Below are positions 1 to 7,057 of a DNA stretch of 18,556 nt, piece after piece. The stretch covers positions 1-18,556 of the forward strand of contig CAZIDB010000084.1 in NCBI GenBank assembly GCA_964537965.1. Reading direction: 5' to 3'. A program made the translations under genes and the position numbers. Below the pieces are notes generated by a model that worked only from the letters and a program-made list of their open reading frames with translations, searched no databases and had not been told where the DNA came from. Positions within the stretch are counted from its first letter, which is position 1. Each line of letters opens with the position of its first letter. Origin of the DNA: SURF-24 sp964537965 (lineage in GTDB: Bacteria; Bacteroidota; Ignavibacteria; Ignavibacteriales; SURF-24).

Positions 1-714
1 AAGCAAACAGACTTCAACATCTTCGTCCATTATTTTATGCCTGCAAATAATTCCTGAAGATTCTTTACTTATCTCAACAATAGTTTTTATCTTTTTGCCG
101 AAATGTGTTTCCTTTTTATAAATTACTTTCAGCCTTGTTAAAACGCACGTCTTTAATATGTCAGTTGGAATAGCTTCCAAAGCCCATTCAACATATTTAA
201 TATTATTCACGTGGTCGTTAGTATCAATATCGCTTTGTCTTACAAAAAATTCCTTCTGGTTATCAATCCTGTTCACCGTCCCTATTTCGTCAAGCTTAAG
301 TTCTGTTCTGTCTTCCATAGGAACGTTGTAATAACCGTAAAGTTCTTCAGTAATTTTTGTCGGCCGGCGGATACTTGTATCAACAAGAAACCAAATTGAA
401 TTCCCGGTTATTAATTGCTCATCATTTTTACTTCTTACATCAAATGTCCTGTAAGCATAAAATTTGGAGTAACCATGGGGTTCAGTAATAATGTTCACGC
501 TATCCGTAAAGTGAGGATAGTTGTGAATTATGATATCCCACTTATAAACTAACCAGGCAATTTTATTCGTGTGATAATAATTCAATCCAACGCCAGCATC
601 TTCAGAGTGAAGCAGCGCTATGTCTTCAAAATATCTTAGCAGACTTGTTATGTGAAGCCTAAGGTTTGTATCGCAATCGTAGTAATGAACAAAATATTCT
701 CTGTTGAACTTCAT
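1..714 (-). CDS. Acyl-ACP thioesterase, C-terminus cut by window edge
   Basis: Probably hydrolyses acyl-acyl carrier protein to release free fatty acids in the cytoplasm. Translating from the ATG at 714 gives 238 residues with no stop before base 1, so only the end is missing. The protein has the double hot-dog layout of the FatA/FatB family (Pfam acyl-ACP thioesterase). The first hot-dog begins near residues 7-35 (YFVHYYDCDTNLRL). The second begins near residue 155 and carries the family signature DIDTNDHVNNIKYVEW (162-177), with Asp162, Asn166 and His168 matching the conserved plant motif DxDxNxHVNN. The family is usually about 245-260 aa in bacteria, so roughly 10-20 residues lie outside. 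Upstream there is only a weak ribosome site (GGAATAA). It is divergent from the iron transporter at 804. A 4-hydroxybenzoyl-CoA-type thioesterase is less likely, because those have a single hot-dog. Confidence 0.88.
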   Translation of the reverse strand, partial: MKFNREYFVHYYDCDTNLRLHITSLLRYFEDIALLHSEDAGVGLNYYHTNKIAWLVYKWDIIIHNYPHFTDSVNIITEPHGYSKFYAYRTFDVRSKNDEQLITGNSIWFLVDTSIRRPTKITEELYGYYNVPMEDRTELKLDEIGTVNRIDNQKEFFVRQSDIDTNDHVNNIKYVEWALEAIPTDILKTCVLTRLKVIYKKETHFGKKIKTIVEISKESSGIICRHKIMDEDVEVCLL

Positions 715-803
715 GCAGGTATTATTCCGTTTATCTGTTTATATTTTTAATGCCTAAAATTACTTAGTAAATATAACAACACAAACAAAGAATTAATCTG
801 ATT
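715..803. promoter_or_regulatory. Divergent intergenic region with small palindrome
   Basis: These 89 bases must hold the promoters of both the thioesterase (leftward) and the iron exporter (rightward). They contain an 11-base palindrome with a single central base, TTACTTAGTAA at 760-770, flanked by matching ATATTT (741-746) and AAATAT (769-774). An AT-rich inverted repeat in front of an iron-efflux gene could bind a metal regulator, but it does not match a Fur, IdeR or MntR consensus that I can recognise. The operator role is inference. Confidence 0.3.
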
Positions 804-1916
804 ATGGAAATTTCAAAAAAAACTATCAACCTATGGCTAAAACACCTGCAAAGTGAGATTGATGCAGCATATCTGTACAGAACACTTGTTGATTTAACAG
901 AGAATGAAAAAGAAAAATCAATTTATAATCAGCTTGCTAAAATTGAAGATAAGCATATTGCAATCTGGAAGGATCAGTTAAAGAATAATAATATTTCATC
1001 AACCCGAACAAAGCCTACATCAAGAGCAAAATTTCTTGCCTGGTACTCAAACAAATTCGGCCCGGAATTATTAGCTAAACTACAATTAAGGGAAGAAGCC
1101 GGTGAAGTAAAATCTTACATGGGATTATATAGAAGTTCTTCTGTGGACTCAACAAAAGAAATCGCACTTAAATTAGCAAAAGATTCGGCTGATCATGCAA
1201 ATGAACTTATGCGCACTTACGGAATAAAAGGTGAACCATGGCATAGTTCGGAATCGGGTGGATTGCTTAGAAATATTGTTTACGGATTTAATGACGGCTT
1301 AACTGCTAACTTTGGTTTAATAGCCGGAATGATTGGCGCTTCTTCTGCTCCTCATGTAATTCTTATTTCCGGTATTGCCGGAATTGTCGCGGATTCTCTT
1401 TCAATGGGCTCATCCGGATATCTTGCGGCTGTAAGTGAAAAGGAAGTTTATGACTATGAAAAACAAATGGAACTTGAAGAAATAAAAATGATGCCCGAGG
1501 TTGAAGCAGAAGAACTTGCATTAATTTATGAAGCCAAAGGAATGAATAAAACAGAAGCAAGGTTGCGCGCAAATAAAATTATAAGTGACCCCCAATTAGC
1601 GCTTGATGAAAAAGTAAAAGAAGAGCTTGGAATTATTGAAAAAGATACAAGCCCGATTAAAGAAGGCTGGATAACAGGAACAGCAACAGCAATAGGAGCT
1701 TTTATACCGGTATTCCCCTTCCTTATTTTCACCGGATCAAATGCAATCTGGATTTCATTTATAATCTCTATGGTAGCTCACTTTGCAGTCGGTGCTGCAA
1801 GAAGTTTCTTCACAGGCCGCGGAATATTCCGTAGCGGCTTTGATATGTTTGTAGTTGGATTTGGTGTTGCTGCCGCAGGATATTTCATCGGTGAACTAAT
1901 AATGAAATTCTTCTAA
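804..1916 (+). CDS. Ferritin-like/VIT1 iron exporter (MbfA-type, Er-VIT1)
   Basis: A 370-residue fusion of a rubrerythrin-type ferritin-like domain with a VIT1/CCC1 membrane transporter. Characterised relatives (MbfA of rhizobia and agrobacteria) export iron and protect against iron and peroxide stress. The cytoplasmic di-iron domain covers about residues 1-140: Glu18 in helix 1, Glu48-x-x-His51 in helix 2, Glu98-x-x-Glu101 in helix 3, and Asp127 with Asp130-His131 in helix 4. The VIT1 part starts at LLRNIVYGFNDGL (154-166). It has two membrane helices, then a Glu-rich cytoplasmic loop (about 215-280) with the metal-binding glutamates typical of VIT1, then three more helices to the C-terminus. 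Length and domain order match the family. The only oddity is Asp in place of the usual Glu at the helix 4 ligand positions. Start chosen at the first ATG, which leaves helix 1 intact. Monocistronic, convergent with sppA. Confidence 0.93.
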   Translation: MEISKKTINLWLKHLQSEIDAAYLYRTLVDLTENEKEKSIYNQLAKIEDKHIAIWKDQLKNNNISSTRTKPTSRAKFLAWYSNKFGPELLAKLQLREEAGEVKSYMGLYRSSSVDSTKEIALKLAKDSADHANELMRTYGIKGEPWHSSESGGLLRNIVYGFNDGLTANFGLIAGMIGASSAPHVILISGIAGIVADSLSMGSSGYLAAVSEKEVYDYEKQMELEEIKMMPEVEAEELALIYEAKGMNKTEARLRANKIISDPQLALDEKVKEELGIIEKDTSPIKEGWITGTATAIGAFIPVFPFLIFTGSNAIWISFIISMVAHFAVGAARSFFTGRGIFRSGFDMFVVGFGVAAAGYFIGELIMKFF

Positions 1917-1949
1917 ATGAATTTTTAAATCGCCGGTGCAATTTACTTC

Positions 1950-3722
1950 TCAGTAAACTTCCATATCAAATGGTAGCCTTGCCCGGAATCCGACATAATT
2001 TTTTATCCTGTTCAGGTACTGGTAGTATTTATATTGTCCGCCAAGTTCTTTCTGCAACAGATCTGCTTTAACCTCTGCAGGAAAATCTTCAAGAATAGAT
2101 TCAACAAGACTTTTAAGAGCAGGATATTCTACAACCGAATAACCGGAAACTTTTGCTTTAGCTGCTGCTATTTTAACTGCATCATCCAGACCGCCTAAAA
2201 TATCTACAAGGCCAACATCTTTTGCCTGAACGCCAGACCATACTCTTCCCTGAGCAATTTCATTAATCTCTTCATAAGTCATCTTTCTACCAATTGATAC
2301 TTTGGAAACAAAAGTCTCGTAAATCTTATCTATTCTGCTTTGTACAATTTTACTTTCATCTGCCCTGAGCGGTCTGTTTAAACTAAAATAGTCTGAGTAT
2401 TTTCCGGTAGTAACCCGGTCGAACGTAATGCCTAATTTGTTATTAAAGAAACCCTGCATATTCGGAATGATTCCGAAAACGCCGATTGATCCGGTTAGTG
2501 TTGTTGGTTCAGCCACAATGGTATCTGCTCCGCAGGAAATATAATATCCGCCGGAGGCGGCAACTCTGCCCATAGAAACAATTACGGGTTTTATTTTTTT
2601 TGTTATTTCTATTTCCCGCCAAATAATATCAGATGTAGTAGGATCTCCTCCCGGTGAATCTACGCGCAGAACAATAGCCTTTACCCTGCTGTCTTCTCTT
2701 GCCTTTTTAATTGCTGCGGGAATATTCTCAATTCCAATTGTACTTTGATCGCCATAAGTATTCAGTATTTCGCCAACCGCATAAATTACGGCAATTCTTT
2801 TTGATGATGCCGGTTGTTGTTTCAGTTTTGCACCGGCATAATTTTCTAATCTTACTAATTTTACTTTGCCGTTAGATTTAATTCCTGAAATTTGTTTAAG
2901 GTAATTCAGGCACTGGTCTTTATAAATGATCGAATCAATCATTTTAAGTTTATAAGCATTTTCCGGTGATTGAACGAGTAAATTATCCGCAAACAATTTT
3001 AATGAATCAACCGAAACATCCTTAACATCAGACATTTCATTCAGCATATAAGAATAAATTGAATTGATCAGTTCGGTGTTCTGCTGCCTGTCTGCATCAC
3101 TCATTTTGGTATTGGAAAATGTTTCAACCGCCGATTTATATTTTCCCGCTTTAAATATCTGCGCTTCAATTCCAAGTTTATCTAATGTGTTTTTGAAGTA
3201 CATCAACTCCAAACCAAGCCCTTTAAACTCAAGGCTGCCTTCGGGAGTAATAAAAATTTTATCTGCAACAGAGGCAAAGAAATAAGCTTTTTGTGTAACG
3301 TCATCACCAAAAGCAATTATGAACTTGCCGGATTTTTTAAACTCTTTTAACTCTTTTCTTATTACATCAACAACCGTATAACCGCCGCAAATAAAATTAT
3401 TCAGGTTAAGATATATCCCGCGGATGTCACTATCATACTTTGCTTTCCTTATAGTTTTAACAATCTCATTTAAACCAAGCTCCTTCCGGATTGACACAAA
3501 CGGAAAGGAAGAAACGGCGTTAAAACTTTGCAACGCTCTTTCTTCAACAACATAATTCAATTTTATTTCAAGAACGCTATTAGCAGGAATATCTTCTACA
3601 GTTGTTAACTGCATGCTTGCTAAAAAGAATACAAAGAAAAAGAAAAACATTACGGAGAGTATTAAGAAGCTTACAAATACCCCGACAATTGAAGCTAAAG
3701 TATATTTTAAAAAGTCCTTCAT
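1950..3722 (-). CDS. sppA: Signal peptide peptidase SppA, 67K type
   Basis: Membrane-anchored serine protease (family S49) that degrades cleaved signal peptides at the outer face of the inner membrane. The 590 residues match the long, duplicated form (E. coli SppA is 618 aa). A single membrane helix lies at about residues 8-36 and is very Phe-rich. The N-terminal S49 repeat spans about 90-270 and supplies the general base Lys196 in GKYKSAVETF, equivalent to E. coli Lys209. The C-terminal repeat, about 310-520, supplies the nucleophile Ser390 in VAASGGYY and the neighbouring segment TLTGSIGVFG. Both catalytic residues are present, so the enzyme should be active. Start is the ATG at 3722 just before the membrane helix; no clear Shine-Dalgarno precedes it. 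It stands alone: about 390 bases without a gene upstream and a convergent gene downstream. Confidence 0.96.
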   Translation of the reverse strand: MKDFLKYTLASIVGVFVSFLILSVMFFFFFVFFLASMQLTTVEDIPANSVLEIKLNYVVEERALQSFNAVSSFPFVSIRKELGLNEIVKTIRKAKYDSDIRGIYLNLNNFICGGYTVVDVIRKELKEFKKSGKFIIAFGDDVTQKAYFFASVADKIFITPEGSLEFKGLGLELMYFKNTLDKLGIEAQIFKAGKYKSAVETFSNTKMSDADRQQNTELINSIYSYMLNEMSDVKDVSVDSLKLFADNLLVQSPENAYKLKMIDSIIYKDQCLNYLKQISGIKSNGKVKLVRLENYAGAKLKQQPASSKRIAVIYAVGEILNTYGDQSTIGIENIPAAIKKAREDSRVKAIVLRVDSPGGDPTTSDIIWREIEITKKIKPVIVSMGRVAASGGYYISCGADTIVAEPTTLTGSIGVFGIIPNMQGFFNNKLGITFDRVTTGKYSDYFSLNRPLRADESKIVQSRIDKIYETFVSKVSIGRKMTYEEINEIAQGRVWSGVQAKDVGLVDILGGLDDAVKIAAAKAKVSGYSVVEYPALKSLVESILEDFPAEVKADLLQKELGGQYKYYQYLNRIKNYVGFRARLPFDMEVY

Positions 3723-4080
3723 ATGAAATTCGCTTATAGTTTAAAAAGTTTAATTTATCATCCAAAGAAAAAATAACGACCGGATTATTACCGGCAAATA
3801 ATACTTACTTCCGGTAAATATTACAATAAAAAGTAATAATAAAATCTTTATTCTCCCATTTTTATAATGAATTACAAATAAATCTCTGGCATAATATTCG
3901 AAAATTATTTTTTAATAATGAATTGGATAAAAGTGTAATAACGCAATCTGGTATTGACCGTATTTTAAATTGATGATGATATTGTAGTTGCTAAAAGCGT
4001 TCAGATGAATTATTTCTTATTGATTGAATTGAATTAAAAGTTTATCCCTCAAATACTCCATGACCCCTTAACCTCAAACG
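3723..4080. other. Gene-free intergenic stretch, AT-rich
   Basis: No convincing reading frame, tRNA or repeat family is seen here. The leftward half must hold the sppA promoter. A loose inverted repeat TTACCGG (3788-3794) / CCGGTAA (3811-3817) with a 16-base spacer lies 65-95 bases before the sppA start and could be an operator or leader hairpin. On the plus strand a TTGACC at 3954-3959 is followed by only a poor -10 match (3 of 6). The stretch leads into the strong plus-strand terminator at 4081. Confidence 0.5.
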
Positions 4081-4113
4081 GAGCCATTAGTCCTTAATGG
4101 CTCTTGTTTTTTT
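4081..4113 (+). terminator. Strong rho-independent terminator, plus strand
   Basis: A perfect 9-bp stem GAGCCATTA (4081-4089) / TAATGGCTC (4095-4103) with loop GTCCT, followed directly by TTGTTTTTTT (4104-4113). The T-run is on the plus strand only. Read leftward, the hairpin follows the stop codon of the GNAT gene at 4112 but is followed by CGTTTGAGG, with no T-run. No plus-strand gene precedes it within 2 kb, so it either ends a small RNA or blocks antisense transcription into the GNAT gene. Its T-run overlaps that gene's stop codon. Confidence 0.8.
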
Positions 4114-4927
4114 ATCCACAGTAACCAGATGCCCTGCTGAATATACATTCCTGCTTCCAGGGTATTTTATTACCCAGTATCATTCTTGGGGCTCTTAGCA
4201 CTTCCCGGAAATTATTTTCTAAAAGATATCTAACAGCAGTTTCATTTTTAGCGGGTACAACAGTTGTCGCTTCAACACCAATGTGTTTTCTTTTAAGCAA
4301 TTTTAAGCCTGCCGTATCATTGGTTGCTGCAATAAATCCGTTTCCAAAATCCGGCAGAAAGAAACCATCAATTTGGTTTTCAGTATTCTGATGCAGCAGA
4401 CCTGAATTTAAAAACTTTCTTAACAAAGGTTTTCTATTCTCATGGCAAGTATCAAAATCTAATTTGAATATATTCTCATGGTCGGCATCAGTTATTTTTC
4501 TGATATTATTTTCATCCTTTAATGATGAATTATTTATGCCACGAAAAAAAATATATTCTGATTCGGTTTGGAATCTAAGCTTCCTGTAAACTGGTTCACC
4601 CAGAATTGTTGCAATCAGTAAAATTGTTGCACAATTCATCTTCTTGCAATGGTCAATCAGGAAAGAGGTAATTTTTGTACCAAGGCCAAGATTTCTGAAA
4701 TTATTATCTACAACAATATTTCCAAGCCATGCAACATCATCATTAATAATAGCAAAGCCGCAGGCAATTAATTGATCATCCGATTCAAAACCGATAGCAT
4801 GCAAGTATTTTTCATTACTATATGTTTTGTAGAATAAAGAAATATCTGAATTCCAATCCGGCGGAGTTAATTCCTTTAAATCTTCCAGATGCTTCAGATT
4901 AATCCGAACAAGTTTAAAATCGTGCAT
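4112..4927 (-). CDS. Two-domain GNAT acetyltransferase (YitH-like)
   Basis: A cytoplasmic 271-residue protein with two GNAT folds, expected to transfer acetyl from acetyl-CoA; the substrate is not evident. The N-terminal domain (about 1-130) holds the acetyl-CoA pyrophosphate loop FRNLGLGTKI (77-86), the R/Q-x-x-G-x-G/A signature of motif A, preceded by the strand AWLGNIVVD. The C-terminal domain (about 140-271) looks like the Acetyltransf_18 type found at the end of YitH-like proteins: it has the late segment PAKNETAVRYLLENNF (225-240) and then RMILG, but no second pyrophosphate loop. Length is close to YitH (about 280 aa). It is last in a leftward row of GNAT, cupin and this gene, 48 bases after the cupin stop. 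There is no clear Shine-Dalgarno; three short direct repeats occupy the gap instead. Starting at the ATG at 4927 gives a sensible first strand. Confidence 0.82.
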   Translation of the reverse strand: MHDFKLVRINLKHLEDLKELTPPDWNSDISLFYKTYSNEKYLHAIGFESDDQLIACGFAIINDDVAWLGNIVVDNNFRNLGLGTKITSFLIDHCKKMNCATILLIATILGEPVYRKLRFQTESEYIFFRGINNSSLKDENNIRKITDADHENIFKLDFDTCHENRKPLLRKFLNSGLLHQNTENQIDGFFLPDFGNGFIAATNDTAGLKLLKRKHIGVEATTVVPAKNETAVRYLLENNFREVLRAPRMILGNKIPWKQECIFSRASGYCG

Positions 4928-4928
4928 A

Positions 4929-4974
4929 GTATTATCCGGTATTACTCGGTTAGAAAAATACCTGTATTATCGGT
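4929..4974. repeat. Three imperfect 11-12 bp direct repeats before GNAT start
   Basis: On the plus strand the copies are GTATTATCCGGT (4929-4940), GTATTACTCGGT (4939-4950, sharing two bases with the first) and GTATTATCGGT (4964-4974). They fill most of the short gap between the cupin stop and the GNAT start, immediately upstream of its ATG. They may be a regulatory site or simply local duplication. Confidence 0.45.
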
Positions 4975-4975
4975 T

Positions 4976-5308
4976 TTATTCAATCATAAATACTTTTCCA
5001 CCCTTTTCCGAGTAAATAAAGTGAGGGTTGTTTATATCGTCCGGAAGATTAATACTTTTTTCGGAAGTTAAAAGATGAATTGTACCGTCTTTCATTTTAA
5101 TGCCTACTTCACCATCAAGTACAAGAAGAATATGACCCTTGGTGCACCAGCTATCAGCTTCAAAGCCTGAAGAATAATCAACCATCATTAGTTTATAATT
5201 ACCTATTTCAACCACCTTAGCAAATGATATTCCGTTAGAACCTGACTGGCGCAAAGGTATTATATTTTTCCAATCAATTTTGCTAAAGCCGTTCTTGTTA
5301 AATTTCAT
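4976..5308 (-). CDS. Small cupin protein, DHCW-motif type
   Basis: A single-domain cytoplasmic cupin of 110 residues with no known reaction. It resembles proteins annotated as DHCW-motif cupins: a Gly/Asp-rich start, the strand MMVDYSSGFEADSWC (41-55), then KGHILLVLDGEV (57-68), a turn, and LPDDINNPHFI (88-98). Candidate metal ligands are Cys55, His59, Glu67 and His96. Most relatives I recall have His where this protein has Ser53, so metal binding may be altered. An open frame continues upstream to 5377, but I start at the ATG at 5308: a good Shine-Dalgarno (GAGAGGAAT, 5313-5321) lies just before it, and the extra residues would be read in a second frame of the GNAT gene. It overlaps that gene by 11 bases, so translation is probably coupled. 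Confidence 0.78.
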   Translation of the reverse strand: MKFNKNGFSKIDWKNIIPLRQSGSNGISFAKVVEIGNYKLMMVDYSSGFEADSWCTKGHILLVLDGEVGIKMKDGTIHLLTSEKSINLPDDINNPHFIYSEKGGKVFMIE

Positions 5309-5885
5309 CTTTATTCCTCTCTTTACTATAATTTTGAATAAGTCGCTTCTTCGACCATTCCTCTTCCAAAATTGCATAAAGATATTGGTTGCACCATTTT
5401 CCTTTTAGCCATGAATTTTTTATGAAATGACCTTCCCGCCTCATCTCCAGTCTTTCAAACAATCTTATTGACGGTAAATTTTTACAATCTGTTACGGCAG
5501 TAATCCTATGCAGTTTTAGTTCATTAAACGAATAGTTAAATAAAAGTGTAAGCGCTTCTTTTGCTAATCCCTGTTTTTGAAAATCGGCAGACAGCGTACA
5601 ATCAATTAAAGCTAAACGCGAATCAACCAATTCCGATTTAACGCCGCAATCCCCAATTATTTTGTTGATAGATTTCACTACGATTCCGAACGAAAACCAT
5701 TCTCCTGTAAAATAAGGTTTATATATTCCGTAACGCGAGATAAATTCCTTTGAATCCTTTATTGAGAACGGATGCCATGTTTGATATTTTGCAACTGCAG
5801 GATTGGATCTGTAAGAATGAAAATCATCCAGATCATCAGCAATTAACTTTCTTAAAAATATTCTTTCAGATTCCAACTTAAGCAT
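5298..5885 (-). CDS. RimJ/RimL-type GNAT N-acetyltransferase
   Basis: A 195-residue member of the Acetyltransf_3 branch of the GNAT superfamily, which includes ribosomal protein N-terminal acetyltransferases and many enzymes acting on small molecules or antibiotics. Seen in the sequence: the typical opening LESERIFLRKLIADDL (4-19), the conserved PF near residue 39, the acetyl-CoA loop DFQKQGLAKEAL (101-112), which fits Q-x-x-G-x-A, and the C-terminal NLPSIRLFERLEM (136-148) that closes the fold. Length is normal apart from a basic tail (177-195). Start is the ATG at 5885, 8 bases after a perfect GGAGGA. It is first in the leftward cluster with the cupin, whose ribosome site is embedded in its last codons. 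Substrate unknown; a ribosomal role is not implied by the name. Confidence 0.88.
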   Translation of the reverse strand: MLKLESERIFLRKLIADDLDDFHSYRSNPAVAKYQTWHPFSIKDSKEFISRYGIYKPYFTGEWFSFGIVVKSINKIIGDCGVKSELVDSRLALIDCTLSADFQKQGLAKEALTLLFNYSFNELKLHRITAVTDCKNLPSIRLFERLEMRREGHFIKNSWLKGKWCNQYLYAILEEEWSKKRLIQNYSKERNKDEI

Positions 5886-5914
5886 TAATTATTTCCTCCA
5901 ATTTTATAATAATA

Positions 5915-5942
5915 AGCCTCAGAGATGAGGGGCTCTGAGGCT
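5915..5942 (-). terminator. Probable terminator of the receptor/secretion/porin operon
   Basis: A perfect 10-bp, GC-rich stem AGCCTCAGAG (5915-5924) / CTCTGAGGCT (5933-5942) with an 8-base loop. Read leftward it is followed by TTATTATTATAAAATT, a broken T-run, and it lies about 60 bases after the stop of the porin gene at 6005. Read rightward it has no T-run. A second, weaker hairpin at 5959-5987 (TGAGCCCA / TGGGTTCA, one G-T pair) lies between it and the stop codon. The GNAT gene starts 30 bases further on. Confidence 0.55.
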
Positions 5943-6004
5943 ATAAGGAGTGTAGATATGAGCCCATTGCTTTCCTTCCTGGGTTCACACTTTATGTATA
6001 GGGA

Positions 6005-7030
6005 TTAAAATCCAAATGAAATACCGAACACATGATTACCATCGAAATATTTTACGTCCCTGTATGCATAATCAACTTTTATCTGTACGTCTCCAAGATC
6101 ATACTTTCCACCAATACCTGCAGTTAAACCATAAATAAAATCATCCTTTTCATAATCCGGAGCCATGGTATAGCCACCGCGAACGGAAATTGCATCGCTA
6201 AATGTATATTCTGCTCCCAGTTTATAATTATCACCGGCAAAGTTATTATTCTGGAAAGTTGTTGAAAACGTAAGAACATTCATATCATCAAATTTTGCAT
6301 TATAGGCAACACCAAATTCAAGCGAGGACGGTAATTCAAATGAAGCCGCTTCAATTTTATAATACTGTCCCGGACGGCTTAATGATGTTGACGTAGCCTG
6401 AATATTCAAGCCTGAGCCTTCATACTTCATTTGTGGACCAATATTTTTCATTACAAGACCAAAACTTAAACCATCAATTCCACCCAGTCCTGTATACATT
6501 ACACCAATGTTAAATGCAAATCCTGTTGCACTTACCAATCCAAGTTTTTCAGTGATGAGATTTGCAGTTAATCCAACAGAGATTCTATCACTTAAATTTC
6601 TTGCAAAGGATAAACCGGCGGTCAGCATCTGGGGTGTATAAGTTTGTCCTGTTCCATCAGGATGCTCGATTGTTGTTACATCAATTTCTCCGATTGCCAA
6701 AGCTTTGATACTGAGAGCGAACATTCCAACGCCTTCTACATTAGTTGATACTGCACCATAGCTAACACCAATATCTGCTATATAAGACATTTGTGAAAAT
6801 GTTGCCTCAATACCATACTTTGTTCTTGATAACCCCGCAGGATTCCAGTACAACGCATCAATTCCTTTTGTGAATGAAACATTTGATCCGCCAAGTGAAA
6901 TACCTTTGGGACCAGTTGGAATAAGCAGCTGTGCTGCTCCACCTGTTCCGTTCCTGTTGCCTCCGCTTGCATAAACAAGATTAACAGCTACCAGAAGGAA
7001 CATTAAAATTATTGTGTATATCTTTTTCAT
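6005..7030 (-). CDS. PorV/PorQ-family outer-membrane beta-barrel protein
   Basis: A 341-residue outer-membrane protein related to PorV/PorQ (UPF0164, distantly FadL-like). In Bacteroidota PorV helps release and attach type IX secretion cargo at the surface. Evidence: a signal peptide at 1-21 ending VYA before SGGNRNG; the family segment LGGSNVSFTKGIDALYWNPAGLS (46-68), whose ALYWNPAG core is characteristic; repeated amphipathic strands with alternating hydrophobic residues; and a terminal strand HVFGISFGF ending in Phe, as expected for insertion by the BAM machinery. Shine-Dalgarno GGAGA lies 5 bases before the ATG. It is the last gene of the three-gene operon, 27 bases after the T9SS cargo gene. 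This context suggests a partner for that protein rather than the housekeeping PorV, but this is inference. The product could also be a general channel. Confidence 0.85.
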   Translation of the reverse strand: MKKIYTIILMFLLVAVNLVYASGGNRNGTGGAAQLLIPTGPKGISLGGSNVSFTKGIDALYWNPAGLSRTKYGIEATFSQMSYIADIGVSYGAVSTNVEGVGMFALSIKALAIGEIDVTTIEHPDGTGQTYTPQMLTAGLSFARNLSDRISVGLTANLITEKLGLVSATGFAFNIGVMYTGLGGIDGLSFGLVMKNIGPQMKYEGSGLNIQATSTSLSRPGQYYKIEAASFELPSSLEFGVAYNAKFDDMNVLTFSTTFQNNNFAGDNYKLGAEYTFSDAISVRGGYTMAPDYEKDDFIYGLTAGIGGKYDLGDVQIKVDYAYRDVKYFDGNHVFGISFGF

Positions 7031-7057
7031 GTTATCTCCAAACTTCTTATAATAGTT

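Noticed and set aside
1942..1957. Hairpin TTTACT/AGTAAA between the convergent iron exporter and sppA
   Set aside because: Only 6 A/T-rich base pairs, spans the sppA stop codon and has no T-run on either strand; not convincing as a terminator.
3564..3722. Phe-rich stretch at the SppA N-terminus as a possible frameshift or error
   Set aside because: It forms an ordinary single membrane helix in the expected place and the frame is intact; only the run of Phe is unusual.
4976..5377. Longer cupin start at 5377
   Set aside because: The extra 23 residues (MQFWKRNGRRSDLF...) are basic and unlike the family, overlap the GNAT coding sequence out of frame, and lack a ribosome site; the ATG at 5308 has a good one.
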